Source of the DNA: an uncultured Flavobacteriales bacterium
GTDB lineage: Bacteria; Bacteroidota; Bacteroidia; Flavobacteriales_G; Salibacteraceae
Assembly: GCA_943788725.1 (NCBI GenBank)
Contig: CALSRJ010000001.1
Span: 428,861 to 492,860, forward strand
DNA: 64,000 bases
Direction: 5' to 3'
The notes under the pieces are model-generated. The model searched no databases, was not told the DNA's origin, and worked only from the letters and a program-made list of their open reading frames with translations. The stretch's first letter is position 1. The number at the start of each line of letters is the position of its first letter. A program made the position numbers and the translations under genes. Positions 35,160 to 44,362 of this stretch are shown one piece after another.

Positions 35160-35525
35160 ATGATCAATATCTTTCGAAAGCTCCGACGACGTCTCTTAGC
35201 TGAGCATAAGTTTACCCGTTACTTACTCTATGCAATCGGGGAGATTGTACTCGTTGTCATCGGCATTTTGATCGCACTTCAGATCAATAATTGGAACCAA
35301 GGACGATTGAATGCCGCCAAGGAGGATGCGTACTTGGAGAACTTAGAGCGAGACCTTCAGAACCAGCTTTCCTCTATTGACCTACAACTCGAATACGAAC
35401 AGAAATACATCACATTGGGCACTGTCATTTTAGATGATTACTATGCAACCGATGTCATTGCCCTTGACAGCACCTTGAGTGCGAATCTATCCATCTTGAC
35501 CGAACGCAAAACCTCTGTCCGTTGT
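35160..35525 (+). pseudogene. DUF6090-type membrane protein, 3' part lost
   Basis: The first 118 or so residues (MINIFRKLRRRLLAEHKFTRYLLYAIGEIVLVVIGILIALQINNWNQ and the charged helix after) fit DUF6090 family proteins, small inner-membrane proteins of about 250 residues with one N-terminal helix. After LTERKTSV, near 35515-35530, similarity ends and the frame runs on to 35681 through the reverse of another truncated gene. So the gene has been cut and joined to unrelated sequence. The product, if made, would have a foreign tail. Confidence 0.78.
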
Positions 35526-35724
35526 CATTTTCTGCTAACAATCTTGCGGCCAGGCCGGGGCCAGCAGGTCCGTAATAAACGTCAAAAATTAGGTTACCCT
35601 TCTTTATACATTTTACCTCTTCTTCTTCGACTTGCCCTTCAGCTTGAGATTGCGTCTCCAAGGATTGAGCGAAGCCACTGACTGCGAAAATGCATAGGCC
35701 TAGTATGAGTAATACTTTTTTCAT
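35515..35724 (-). pseudogene. Outer-membrane-type secreted protein, 3' part lost
   Basis: On the minus strand from ATG 35724 a signal peptide (MKKVLLILGLCIFAVSGFAQ) is followed by a Q/E-rich segment and KGNLIFDVYYGPAG, a start often seen in Bacteroidota outer-membrane barrel proteins (KGN-x-x-x-D-x-Y-Y-G). From about residue 70, at 35515-35530, it becomes the antisense of the truncated DUF6090 gene. Two 3'-truncated genes therefore meet at one junction. The frame continues to 35455 but this is not homologous sequence. Confidence 0.65.
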
Positions 35725-35844
35725 CTAAATAAGTGTTGGTAGGTTTTGGTTAACAAGAGCAAATCAGCTCCTGACGTTTTGTTTACACCGCAAGGAAGGG
35801 AAAAATGTGACGTCTTGCCTCATTTTTTCATCGCTACAGGAACT

Positions 35845-37050
35845 TTAACGCTCCTCTACTGGTGTCAAGGCCTTGATCCTCCCCATCATCCAAATGGCCA
35901 GCAATGTGAACGCTGCAGCGATCAATCCTACCTTCCAGAAACCGTATACATGGTGTCCGCCTTCAGGAATGACCACAATGATGCCCGCAGCAATACTCGC
36001 CAAGCCCGCGGTCATGTTCTGGACTGACGAGTTTAGGCTCATAAAACTCCCGCGGTTTTGAGGTTTGATGACAGATGTCACGATGGCCGTAGAAGGAACC
36101 ATCCTCCCTCCTGCCAGAATAAAGAACAGCCCAGTTACTACCAACGCACTCCATAAGGGCACTTCCGGCAAATTGGTCAACGCGAGAATGGGAACAATCG
36201 AAAGGAAAGCCATGATCTGAAAAACGCGATGTCGGCCCGTTCTGTCAGCCCAACGCCCTACCCTCGGATTGGTAATGATGGTGGCCAAGCCACCGATGAG
36301 GTAAACCCAGGTAATCTCTTGTCGTTCAAAGCCGACGTTCTCGACCAAATAGGGCGTGATGAATGGAATCACCGAGAAGTGTCCAAACATCAAGAGCATC
36401 GTATAGGTTAGGGCCATCCACTGGTTCTTGTGTTGCGGAATGCGCTTGATGAATTCCCACGACCTAACCCGCGGTTCAGGAGTATCCAAGTGCGCGCGGA
36501 CAGGAGGAAGCGTGAAATACACTGCAATGGCATTCAATACACTGACGATTCCTAAGGCGATGAAGGGCCAATTCCAGCCGTAGTTGAAGGCGAAATAAAG
36601 TCCAACCGGCAAGCCCAAGGCCGAAGCCATGGAGAATGCACTCATCACAATGCCGAGTCCCCAAGCCCTTCGCTCAGCGGCAATGGCATCGCTTACAATG
36701 GCGATTACCGTGGAGCTGATAACCCCTCCAAAGGCGCCGGTGAGTATCCGCGCGCTGATCAGTCCTGCATAGGTATCCACCATGCCACACATCAAGGTTC
36801 CGACCGCAAACCCTAAGTATGCAAAAAGGAAGTATTTCTTTCGATCGTACTTGTCTACAAAAAAGGCGCTGATGAGTCCAGTAACACCTGCTGTCATCGT
36901 ATAACTCGCTACGAGAAAAGAGAATTCTTGCGAGTTGATGAACAACTCTTCCATCAGCATCTCGCCCAAGGGCATGATGATCATGAAGTCCATAATGTGG
37001 GTAAACTGGGAGGCTGCCAGTAAGTAAAGAATGATGCGTTCGGACTTCAA
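35845..37050 (-). CDS. MFS transporter
   Basis: A 401-residue major facilitator with twelve hydrophobic segments. The motif A segment between helices 2 and 3 (FFVDKYDRKKYFLFAYLGFAVG) matches the drug/sugar DHA1-type consensus in part. The protein begins MKSERIILYLLAASQFTHIMDFMIIMPLG, typical of the drug:H+ antiporter DHA1 subgroup (YdhP/AraJ-like). Substrate unknown. On the minus strand, transcribed away from the glutamate-type symporter's 3' end, with a 71-bp gap; the junction of truncated genes lies past its 3' end. Confidence 0.9.
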   Translation of the reverse strand: MKSERIILYLLAASQFTHIMDFMIIMPLGEMLMEELFINSQEFSFLVASYTMTAGVTGLISAFFVDKYDRKKYFLFAYLGFAVGTLMCGMVDTYAGLISARILTGAFGGVISSTVIAIVSDAIAAERRAWGLGIVMSAFSMASALGLPVGLYFAFNYGWNWPFIALGIVSVLNAIAVYFTLPPVRAHLDTPEPRVRSWEFIKRIPQHKNQWMALTYTMLLMFGHFSVIPFITPYLVENVGFERQEITWVYLIGGLATIITNPRVGRWADRTGRHRVFQIMAFLSIVPILALTNLPEVPLWSALVVTGLFFILAGGRMVPSTAIVTSVIKPQNRGSFMSLNSSVQNMTAGLASIAAGIIVVIPEGGHHVYGFWKVGLIAAAFTLLAIWMMGRIKALTPVEER

Positions 37051-37121
37051 TGCGGAGGATTAGATGTAGCTACACAAAAGACCGCAAAGGTGCCTAAATG
37101 TTTCATAGGCTGCATTTATTC

Positions 37122-38540
37122 CTAGACCACAGTCTCTGGAATATTCAGTTCACCTTCCGAATGCGCTACGATGGTAGAAACGGAAGCGTCGCCCGTCACG
37201 TTGACCACGGTGCGGCACATATCCAAGATCCGGTCTACCGGAAAAATCAAGGCGATCCAAGCTGGGTTCAAACCCACTGATTCCAAAACGATGATCATGA
37301 GCACCAATCCGGCACTCGGCACTGCGGCGGCACCAATAGATGCAAGGGTTGCCGTAAAGACGATCGTCAACTGCTGCAACAGGCTGAGGTCGACCATGTG
37401 AAATTGCGCAAGGGCCACAACTGCTACCGCCTGGTAGAGGCTCGTGCCATCCATGTTAACGGTGGCTCCGATGGGCAGTACAAAACTCGTAGTTCGCTTG
37501 GAGACACCAATTTTGTTCTCAACGCAATTCAACGTCACCGGAAGCGTAGCTACGGATGACGACGTGCTGAAGGCTGTCAATTGTGCTTTTGAAATACCCT
37601 TCATGAAGAAACCGTAGTTGATTTTCTTGACGATCAGACTCGTAAGGCCGGGGTAAAAAATGAAGATCATGAAGGCGAGTCCTAAGATGACCGCGATAGA
37701 ATACCACAACAAGAAAGACAACAGCTCCGCCAGCTTGCCCGGATCATCACCCGCAGCACTTACTACAGCTCCTGCCAACAAACAGAAGACGAAAAAGGGC
37801 ATGGCCTTCATGACCACATCTACCATCTTGATGAAGACTTCATTTACCCCGTCTATGAAATCCATCACTGGTTGGGCCTTTTCCTTCGGAAGCATGACCA
37901 ACACGATCCCGAAAAAGATGGCAAAGAAGATCACCTGTAGCATCTCCATATCAAACATTGCCCGAATGATGTTGCTAGGAACAATATCAACCACCGGCTG
38001 AAGCGGGCGCGATTGCTTGGTCCGATCGGCTTTGGTCAGCTTGTCGTTCACCCAATCGTTGGCACCATCGTCGCTTGGCCGTTGACTCACTACTGCAACT
38101 CGATCAGCATAGGCCTCGTCACATGAATAGCAGATCCCGTCTAAGCGCTCTATATCGTTGGCATTGGTCCACAACTCATAAGCAATGCGATTATCGATCA
38201 AAAGGTCTTCCGAGACCTTATCACCCGGCTTGAGTGTGTTTACCGCGATCAAACCAATCGTCACGGCGATCACGGTAGTTCCAACGTAGAGTAAGAGGGT
38301 CTTGATTCCGATTTTGCCCAGCTTGGTAACATCACCCAATGCCGACACGCCTGAAATAATGCTGAACAGCACCAACGGCACTGCAATGAGTTTCAGAACG
38401 TTGATGAAAATCTTACCGAAAGGGTCAATGAAGTCGAGCGTAAACTCGTTCCAACCCATGTTCACAGATAGCAATGCGTAGAACGTTCCTAAGATCAGCG
38501 CAATGATGACTTGCCAATGGAGGGGTACTTTCTTCATCAT
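37122..38540 (-). CDS. Dicarboxylate/amino acid:cation symporter (DAACS)
   Basis: A 472-residue sodium or proton coupled symporter of the GltP/DctA family. The hairpin and helix 7-8 signatures are clear: FSTSSSVATLPVTLNC, VLPIGATVNMDGTSLYQA and LASIGAAAVPSAGLVLM. Unusual is an insert of about 75 residues between helices 3 and 4 (about residues 100-175), polar and with CYSC near residue 138, that should lie outside the inner membrane. Gene ends about 70 bp before the MFS gene on the same strand. It lies 17 bp downstream of the O-antigen ligase gene. Confidence 0.92.
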   Translation of the reverse strand: MMKKVPLHWQVIIALILGTFYALLSVNMGWNEFTLDFIDPFGKIFINVLKLIAVPLVLFSIISGVSALGDVTKLGKIGIKTLLLYVGTTVIAVTIGLIAVNTLKPGDKVSEDLLIDNRIAYELWTNANDIERLDGICYSCDEAYADRVAVVSQRPSDDGANDWVNDKLTKADRTKQSRPLQPVVDIVPSNIIRAMFDMEMLQVIFFAIFFGIVLVMLPKEKAQPVMDFIDGVNEVFIKMVDVVMKAMPFFVFCLLAGAVVSAAGDDPGKLAELLSFLLWYSIAVILGLAFMIFIFYPGLTSLIVKKINYGFFMKGISKAQLTAFSTSSSVATLPVTLNCVENKIGVSKRTTSFVLPIGATVNMDGTSLYQAVAVVALAQFHMVDLSLLQQLTIVFTATLASIGAAAVPSAGLVLMIIVLESVGLNPAWIALIFPVDRILDMCRTVVNVTGDASVSTIVAHSEGELNIPETVV

Positions 38541-38557
38541 GTTGCGAAGTAATGCAT

Positions 38558-39826
38558 TTAGGTCAATCTCTCCGATTCATCCGATTCTTCTTCGGCAGAT
38601 AATACGCCTTTTGACCCTGACCTCCTGGCCAGAAAGACAGTGAAGAAGGAAAAGAATACTACGCCCGCCTGCACATTGAACGTGCTTTCGGTCATAGAGA
38701 GAATGAAGAACAAGGCGGTGAATCCAAGCAACAAGGCGTCTTGATTTCTAATGGCTTGCACGGTCATCACTAGGAAGATACCCAAGACGATGATCAACCC
38801 TGGAATGCCCAAGGATATCCATGACTGCAAGAAAAGGTTGTGAGCGTTCAGGTGTTCTTCTGCCGCGCTGGTGTATCCCTTTTCATTGTAGATGTCATCC
38901 AACACGTCTTGAAAATCGCCCGTTCCTTGGCCAAACCAATCTTGGGAGCGCAGTACCTCAAAGGTGGAGCTGTAGACTAAGTATCGTACGGCTGTGCTCT
39001 CGGTAGACTCAGGGTTCACTTCATCCTTTTGAGCTACTTCGAGCATGTTAGTGATGCGAGACTGCAGCAGAGGAGCGCCTTGAAAAATGGCCCCCATGAT
39101 ACTCATCAATACAGTCAGCCCTAGAATTGGAATCCACTTATGTTTCATTTCACGCACAAACACGCCCGTAAGACCTAAGGCGATGACAGCCCACATGATA
39201 AATCCGGATTTTGATCCGGTGAGCAGCACAGATACCGAAAGGGTGATGATGATCAGCACATTTACCAAGGTGCGTTTCTTATCCTTTTTGACCAGCGGCC
39301 ATTCCAAATACGCCAAGATAACCATGGCGAAAATGAGATAAAGAGCAAAGTAGCTCTGATGCACGGTCACAGAAAACCTTGAGGTTATAAAATGAAAGTA
39401 CTTCATATCCAACCAAAATACCTTGTAAGCACTTTGGGCAATACAATACAGCGTGGCCGTCACCGTGCCGTAGAGAAACATGCGCAGCGTACGGTTGAAA
39501 TTAGTCGTATTCACGAAGCGGAAACCAACGAATACCAGCGGGAATGCCATGAGGCTCAGTTTTACTTCCACATCAAACCATCCACGCGTTGTGTTCTCCG
39601 TGTAGAACATCCCTATTAAATGAAGGAAGAAGAACATGAGCAAAAGAATCGAGACTTCGCTCATCTCAGCCCGGCTATACCCTTTTACCATGGCGAAAAT
39701 GGATAGACCTCCAAACAAAACGATGAACAGTGGAACGATGCGCGGATAAATAGGAATGAGAAAAACGATCGCATAGAGCAAGTAATGCTGGTATAGAAAA
39801 ATCCTATGCCGATCGAAGAAGCTCAT
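38558..39826 (-). CDS. O-antigen ligase/polymerase family protein (Wzy_C)
   Basis: A 422-residue inner-membrane protein with about ten to twelve hydrophobic helices and the periplasmic Wzy_C loop ending HLNAHNLFLQSWISLGIPGL, whose histidine is typical for WaaL/Wzy-type glycan transferases. It transfers undecaprenol-linked polysaccharide to lipid A-core or another acceptor. The start overlaps the epimerase gene stop by 4 bp. In this cluster, with an ABC-type exporter present and no Wzx flippase seen, a ligase role is more likely than a polymerase one. Confidence 0.87.
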   Translation of the reverse strand: MSFFDRHRIFLYQHYLLYAIVFLIPIYPRIVPLFIVLFGGLSIFAMVKGYSRAEMSEVSILLLMFFFLHLIGMFYTENTTRGWFDVEVKLSLMAFPLVFVGFRFVNTTNFNRTLRMFLYGTVTATLYCIAQSAYKVFWLDMKYFHFITSRFSVTVHQSYFALYLIFAMVILAYLEWPLVKKDKKRTLVNVLIIITLSVSVLLTGSKSGFIMWAVIALGLTGVFVREMKHKWIPILGLTVLMSIMGAIFQGAPLLQSRITNMLEVAQKDEVNPESTESTAVRYLVYSSTFEVLRSQDWFGQGTGDFQDVLDDIYNEKGYTSAAEEHLNAHNLFLQSWISLGIPGLIIVLGIFLVMTVQAIRNQDALLLGFTALFFILSMTESTFNVQAGVVFFSFFTVFLARRSGSKGVLSAEEESDESERLT

Positions 39827-40899
39827 GCCACTCCTATAAGTATATCTGCAATTGAAGCGGCCGCTTTTCCACCACCGTATAAATCCTTCGAGAAGTCTAA
39901 GGATGCATTTCTCATCTGCGTATAAGCGCTCAGAATGTGCTCGGCATTGGCACCTACCGTGATATTATAGCCATTAGCAACAAGCTCTGTCCATTCAGTC
40001 TCGTCGCGCATGGTGACGCAGGGATTTTGAAAGAAATAGGCTTCCTTCTGCAATCCCCCACTGTCCGTCATGACCATGGAGGCCGCTTTTAGGAGCTCAA
40101 TCATGTCAAAATATCCCACCGGGTCCAAGACGGTAAATTCAGGCTGTACTCCCTGCGTTTCCAATAAATTTCTAGTACGCGGGTGCAAAGGGCAAATGAC
40201 GCGCCGTTCCTGGTTGATCTCGTTCAAGGCTCGAATTATTCCTCCCAATCGTTCAGGGTCATCCGTGTTCTCCGCGCGATGGATGGTTGCCAATACAAAT
40301 CCAGCTTCCAATTCCTGCTCCGCGATGACCTTACTCCTTTCGGAAGATGTCTTTGCGTAATACAAGGCCGCATCTTGCATTACATCACCTGAACGATGGA
40401 TTTGACAATCAAAGCCGTCAAAACCCTCACGCATCAGGTTATCCACCGCCGTTTGTGTGGGACAAAACAAATGATCTGAGATCCTATCGGTGAGGATTCG
40501 GTTGATTTCTTCAGGCATTTTCATATTAAAGCTTCGCAATCCGGCTTCAACATGTCCTACTGGAATGTGTAGTTTCTTTGCCGCTAACGCACCTGCAATC
40601 GTACTGTTGGTATCACCATACACAAGCAGTATGTTCGGCTTTTCCGTCATCAGCAAGCCTTCTATCCCTTCCAACATCCGGCCGGTCATCGCTCCATGTC
40701 CCAAGGAATGGATGTGCAAGTTGTGCTTCGGTTTTGGAATGTCCATTTCAGAGAAAAAGACGTCGCTCATGTTTGCATCGAAGTGCTGTCCGGTGTGCAC
40801 AATTACCTCCTCTACTCCACTTCGCAATCCAAGCTCACGGCTTAATGCAGCGGCTTTAATGAATTGAGGACGCGCCCCGACGATCGTGAGAATTTTCAT
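39823..40899 (-). CDS. wecB: UDP-N-acetylglucosamine 2-epimerase (non-hydrolysing)
   Basis: Interconverts UDP-GlcNAc and UDP-ManNAc, the precursor for ManNAc-type polysaccharide sugars. The 358-residue GT-B-like protein shows the family motifs: GARPQFIKAAALSRE, VHTGQHFDANMSDVFF, VYGDTNSTIAGALAAKKL, HVEAGLRSFN-type and MTDSGGLQKEAYF near the C-terminus. Length is normal. Cytoplasmic. It overlaps the O-antigen ligase by 4 bp and lies 87 bp downstream of the priming transferase. Confidence 0.95.
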   Translation of the reverse strand: MKILTIVGARPQFIKAAALSRELGLRSGVEEVIVHTGQHFDANMSDVFFSEMDIPKPKHNLHIHSLGHGAMTGRMLEGIEGLLMTEKPNILLVYGDTNSTIAGALAAKKLHIPVGHVEAGLRSFNMKMPEEINRILTDRISDHLFCPTQTAVDNLMREGFDGFDCQIHRSGDVMQDAALYYAKTSSERSKVIAEQELEAGFVLATIHRAENTDDPERLGGIIRALNEINQERRVICPLHPRTRNLLETQGVQPEFTVLDPVGYFDMIELLKAASMVMTDSGGLQKEAYFFQNPCVTMRDETEWTELVANGYNITVGANAEHILSAYTQMRNASLDFSKDLYGGGKAAASIADILIGVA

Positions 40900-40986
40900 G
40901 CTAGGTCGTTATCTTTTTCTTCATTCAAATTGCAATTCAAAGTTTCAGGCCAATCGGCCGTCAAACCTTAGCAGGGAACTTTAGTC

Positions 40987-42408
40987 TCAATTCCCCTTCA
41001 ATTTTAGCATTACTCCAATCGTCATCCGTAAAATTTTCAGATCAAGGAAGAACGATCGGTTCTTGATATAGTATAGGTCGTACTGCAACTTTGTCAATGA
41101 ATCGTCTTGATTTGCCCCGTACTTATAATTGACTTGCGCCCAACCAGTGATACCGGGCTTTACTACATGGCGCGTAGGATAAAAACCAATCGTACGGATC
41201 AATTGTTCTACAAATTCAGGCCGTTCTGGGCGCGGACCAATCAGGTTCATATCCCCCTTAAAGATGTTCCAAAACTGAGGGAGTTCGTCGATACGTGCTC
41301 TTCTCATGACTTTGCCTGGTATGGTTATTCTAGGATCATCTCGCTCTGCATAGACTGCCCCGGTATCCTTCTCTGCATTCACCACCATGGTGCGAAACTT
41401 ATAGATCGTGAACAGTTTATCATCCCTGCCGACGCGCTGCTGCGAAAAAAATAAAGGCCCGCGACTGAAAATTACATTGGTCAAAATGATCAGTGGCGTT
41501 AAAGCGAACATGACACACATCCCTACGAATCCAAAAAACATATTGAGCAATCGATTCAACAGCAAGTAAACGCCATTTTTTCTCGGTGAGAAAAAATCGT
41601 AGGTCAACAAGTAGTCGCCTTTCTCGTTCTGCTTTACCATGAGTTTCCCGGTGAGCGTTTCATACACGATGTTCACTGGAATGGTCTCGATTCCAAAATT
41701 CTCGCAGTTGACTAACGCAGCGTACAAGGAGCCTTTGATGTTCTTCGCCGTATGCACTGCTAAGACAATTTGATCTACCCGCAGACGACGTGCATAGGCA
41801 AACAATTCCTCTGAGTTTCCCACTATTCGAACGCCTTCGATCTGAGTCTTGTATTTATCCGGGTCGTCGTCGATAAATGCCACGACTTGATACCCAGTTT
41901 GATGGTAGATGTTGCTCATTCGAATCACCTTCAAGACTTCGACTCCAGACCATCCCGCGCCTACCACAAGTACCCTCTTTTGAAGGATTTCTTGCTGGAA
42001 GATGTACGAAAAGAGCCAGTGCCACAGGCTGAGCAAAAAGATCAATTGACTGATAAAAATAAACACGGGCATCCTCGTCTTGGGAAAGACCGGACTCAAG
42101 AATGGGAAGGCCAGGTAGGTCACTCCAGTAATGAAGGCGACGAGAACCGTGCGCCGAAAAAGCAGCGATGCCTTTGAGGCGTGCAGTACATCGTAGAGGT
42201 TGAACAACTGGGCGTACATCAACCAAATCACCAGGATCAGGATGACCCAACTGGGGTTCTCGGCCAAGGTCTTACTCGGCCAAATGTCATAGACGTAGAA
42301 ATACTTGATGTATACGAACAGCGAGATGACGATCAGGAAAAGGTCTCCTGCCATCATCATGTACTTCCTTACCAGGAACTGGATGTCATTGCTTCGTACA
42401 GTACTCAA
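40987..42408 (-). CDS. Undecaprenyl-phosphate sugar phosphotransferase (WcaJ-like)
   Basis: Starts surface-polysaccharide synthesis by moving a sugar phosphate from a UDP-sugar to undecaprenyl phosphate. The 473-residue protein has four N-terminal membrane helices, a Rossmann-like CoA-binding-type middle domain (KRVLVVGAGWSGVEVLKVIR), and a C-terminal polyprenyl transferase domain with one re-entrant helix and the motifs GPLFFSQQRVGRDDKLFTIYKFRTM, RRARIDELPQFWNIFKGDM and GPRPERPEFV. This is the two-domain WcaJ/WbaP type; glucose, galactose or GlcNAc-type sugar not decided. A promoter-like element precedes it. Confidence 0.94.
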   Translation of the reverse strand: MSTVRSNDIQFLVRKYMMMAGDLFLIVISLFVYIKYFYVYDIWPSKTLAENPSWVILILVIWLMYAQLFNLYDVLHASKASLLFRRTVLVAFITGVTYLAFPFLSPVFPKTRMPVFIFISQLIFLLSLWHWLFSYIFQQEILQKRVLVVGAGWSGVEVLKVIRMSNIYHQTGYQVVAFIDDDPDKYKTQIEGVRIVGNSEELFAYARRLRVDQIVLAVHTAKNIKGSLYAALVNCENFGIETIPVNIVYETLTGKLMVKQNEKGDYLLTYDFFSPRKNGVYLLLNRLLNMFFGFVGMCVMFALTPLIILTNVIFSRGPLFFSQQRVGRDDKLFTIYKFRTMVVNAEKDTGAVYAERDDPRITIPGKVMRRARIDELPQFWNIFKGDMNLIGPRPERPEFVEQLIRTIGFYPTRHVVKPGITGWAQVNYKYGANQDDSLTKLQYDLYYIKNRSFFLDLKILRMTIGVMLKLKGN

Positions 42409-42430
42409 ACTAGTGCTCGTAGGTGTTGTT

Positions 42431-42438
42431 CAAAATTA
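42431..42438 (-). promoter_or_regulatory. -7-type element ahead of the priming transferase
   Basis: Minus strand TAATTTTG matches the TAnnTTTG consensus exactly and lies 22 bp before the ATG of the priming transferase. The upstream CCCCTAGGGG palindrome is directly behind it, and no -33 TTTG is at the right distance. This could make the 38.6-42.4 kb part a separate transcript. Confidence 0.35.
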
Positions 42439-42491
42439 GCCTTTTCCCCTAGGGGTGCAGAGTGCCGCAAAAAAGAAGATCAACAGGGTTG

Positions 42492-43250
42492 TCAACGGTA
42501 TTTCAGCAGTCCCTTCAGCGCATACCGCATGAAATGTTTTGCTGCTTTAATCCGACTCAATCCCTCCAACGTTCTCAAGACCCGCCAGTTGTACATGGCA
42601 CTCTCCCATTTATTGCTGCTCAAAGACGTCCCCCCCGTCCTGTATCGAGCCAATACAGCATCCAGTCCGTAGGCTTTGTGCCCATCGCGCATGATGTGCA
42701 ACCACAGGCCGTAATCCTGGCGCTTAGCGATGTCAGGCATGAAGTATTTCTTGCCCGTGACTGCAGTATCATACATTCCCGTCAAGCAACCGATGTAGTT
42801 GTAGTCTAGCATGTCGTCATAGCTTAAAAGTCCTCGAACGTGGATTACCCTACCGGTAGCCTCACCCATCTGATCGACCCATGCATAGGCAGTGTGTGTT
42901 ATGGCGGCACCATTGTCTTTGGAAAACTGCACTTGCTTCTCCAACTTCTCTGCCTCCCAGAGGTCATCGGCATCAAGGAAGGCGATGAACCGCCCTTTGG
43001 CATGCAGAATTCCTTCATTACGAGCACCCGCAGCTCCTCGATTCGTATCCAGCACATAGATCTTGACCCTTGCCTGTTCATCTTCTAATGCGAGCTCTTG
43101 CAAGAGGGGCAACACTCCATCTGTAGACGCGTCATCGATCAATATGAGCTCCCAATAAGGATAGGTTTGCGCCATCACCGACCGCACAGTCTGGGCGATC
43201 GTGTTTGCGTTGTTGTGCACAGGGGTAATGATGGATACCAATTCGCTCAT
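42492..43250 (-). CDS. Glycosyltransferase family 2
   Basis: A 252-residue inverting GT-A glycosyltransferase. It begins MSELVSIITPVHNNANTIAQTVRSVMAQ and has the nucleotide and metal motifs IDDASTDG, GAAGARNEGI and IAFLDADDLWEAEKLEKQ; ending after an R..G...LKYR region with no membrane helix. It adds a sugar to the growing lipid-linked glycan; sugar unknown. The open frame reaches 20 codons upstream into the previous gene; ATG 43250 gives a 4-bp overlap with that gene's stop and the family's N-terminus. Confidence 0.92.
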   Translation of the reverse strand: MSELVSIITPVHNNANTIAQTVRSVMAQTYPYWELILIDDASTDGVLPLLQELALEDEQARVKIYVLDTNRGAAGARNEGILHAKGRFIAFLDADDLWEAEKLEKQVQFSKDNGAAITHTAYAWVDQMGEATGRVIHVRGLLSYDDMLDYNYIGCLTGMYDTAVTGKKYFMPDIAKRQDYGLWLHIMRDGHKAYGLDAVLARYRTGGTSLSSNKWESAMYNWRVLRTLEGLSRIKAAKHFMRYALKGLLKYR

Positions 43251-44362
43251 GATGGATTTCCGATCAAGTTGTTGTAGAGAGCGCCCAGCTTTTTGGCTTC
43301 CGCTGCCCAATGGTAGGTATGCAATACCGCTTCTCTTCCCCTCCGCCCCATCGCTTCGGCTTGTGCAGGGTCATCAAGCAGTTGTTGCAGGGCTCGCGCA
43401 ATGCTCTTAGGGTCTTTTGGGTCAGCCGTCAATCCACACTCTCTCTGTTCCACAATGTGTTTTAACCACCCAAAGTCTGAGGCGACAACCGGAATACCCG
43501 CCGCCATGTATTCAAACAACTTGTTGGGCAATGCATCCATGTGATTGGGTGCCGGGTGAAAAAGGATCAATCCGATCTTCGAGCGTTCCAACACAGCGCT
43601 TGCTTCTGCCCTTGATATAAAGCCAAGGGGATTTACCCTATTCCATCCAAGCGAGCGCTTACAATCGCCTTCCAAACCCAGATCGGACCACTTTCCAGCG
43701 AGATTGAGCCGAACGTCGACGTCTGCCATCGCGTCGACCACGCTTAGTATTCCTCGAATGCGTGTCAGGTCTCCGATGTAGGCGACTTCGTTTGCTTTTT
43801 CAGCCCATGACGCAGCGCGCGGCAATTGGTCGAGATCTGGAAAATTCTTGACGAGCACAATTTGCCGCACCAAGGGCTCAAACCGTTCAAGTACTCCTTC
43901 TACGACAGTAACTACCGCTTCTAATTTCAGAGCCATCTTATGCTCATAGCGCTGCACCCAGCGGGAGACCAGTCCGCGCAAAGGCCGTGGTATCCAGTCT
44001 TTGGTCAACACCTGCTTAGGTACGTCCTCATGGGCATCATAGATCACCTTGATGCCAGCAGCTTTCAAGGAGGGTACGATTTGCAATAATTCAGGATCGT
44101 GCAGATGGGCCACCGTGGGGGCTAAATCCAAGACCTTACTGAGCGCTTGTTTTGGGTAATAGAAGACCCGTTTCATCTTCCCAACGGGAGCCAGCTCTAT
44201 ATTGACGATCTCGACATTGTGGTAGTCGGATGTGGTATCCTCAGCATTTACCACCACCAGTTTAACATCGTATCCCAATGCTGCCAAGGTGGCGCACTCC
44301 TTATGATATATGCGGGTGTCTTTGGCTTGGTGAACCGTAGATATGTGGCAAACCCTGATCAT
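43247..44362 (-). CDS. Glycosyltransferase family 4
   Basis: A 371-residue GT-B retaining glycosyltransferase. The N-terminal domain starts MIRVCHISTVHQAKDTRIYHKECATLAALGYDV; the C-terminal donor domain shows YIGDLTRIRGI, FISRAEASAVLERSKIGLILFHPAPNH and the E-x7-E-type LFEYMAAGIPVVASDF. The acceptor and sugar are unknown. Overlaps the gene on each side by 4 bp (43247-43250 and 44359-44362), so the three glycosyltransferases are translated as one block. Confidence 0.92.
   Translation of the reverse strand: MIRVCHISTVHQAKDTRIYHKECATLAALGYDVKLVVVNAEDTTSDYHNVEIVNIELAPVGKMKRVFYYPKQALSKVLDLAPTVAHLHDPELLQIVPSLKAAGIKVIYDAHEDVPKQVLTKDWIPRPLRGLVSRWVQRYEHKMALKLEAVVTVVEGVLERFEPLVRQIVLVKNFPDLDQLPRAASWAEKANEVAYIGDLTRIRGILSVVDAMADVDVRLNLAGKWSDLGLEGDCKRSLGWNRVNPLGFISRAEASAVLERSKIGLILFHPAPNHMDALPNKLFEYMAAGIPVVASDFGWLKHIVEQRECGLTADPKDPKSIARALQQLLDDPAQAEAMGRRGREAVLHTYHWAAEAKKLGALYNNLIGNPS

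Noticed and set aside
35160..35681. A genuine 173-residue protein continuing through the junction
   Set aside because: The last 50 residues are the reverse complement of the signal-peptide region of another gene, so the frame past about 35525 is chimeric.
40950..40965. GGCC-rich palindrome upstream of wecB
   Set aside because: It consists of two GGCC units, each self-complementary, so the dyad carries little information.
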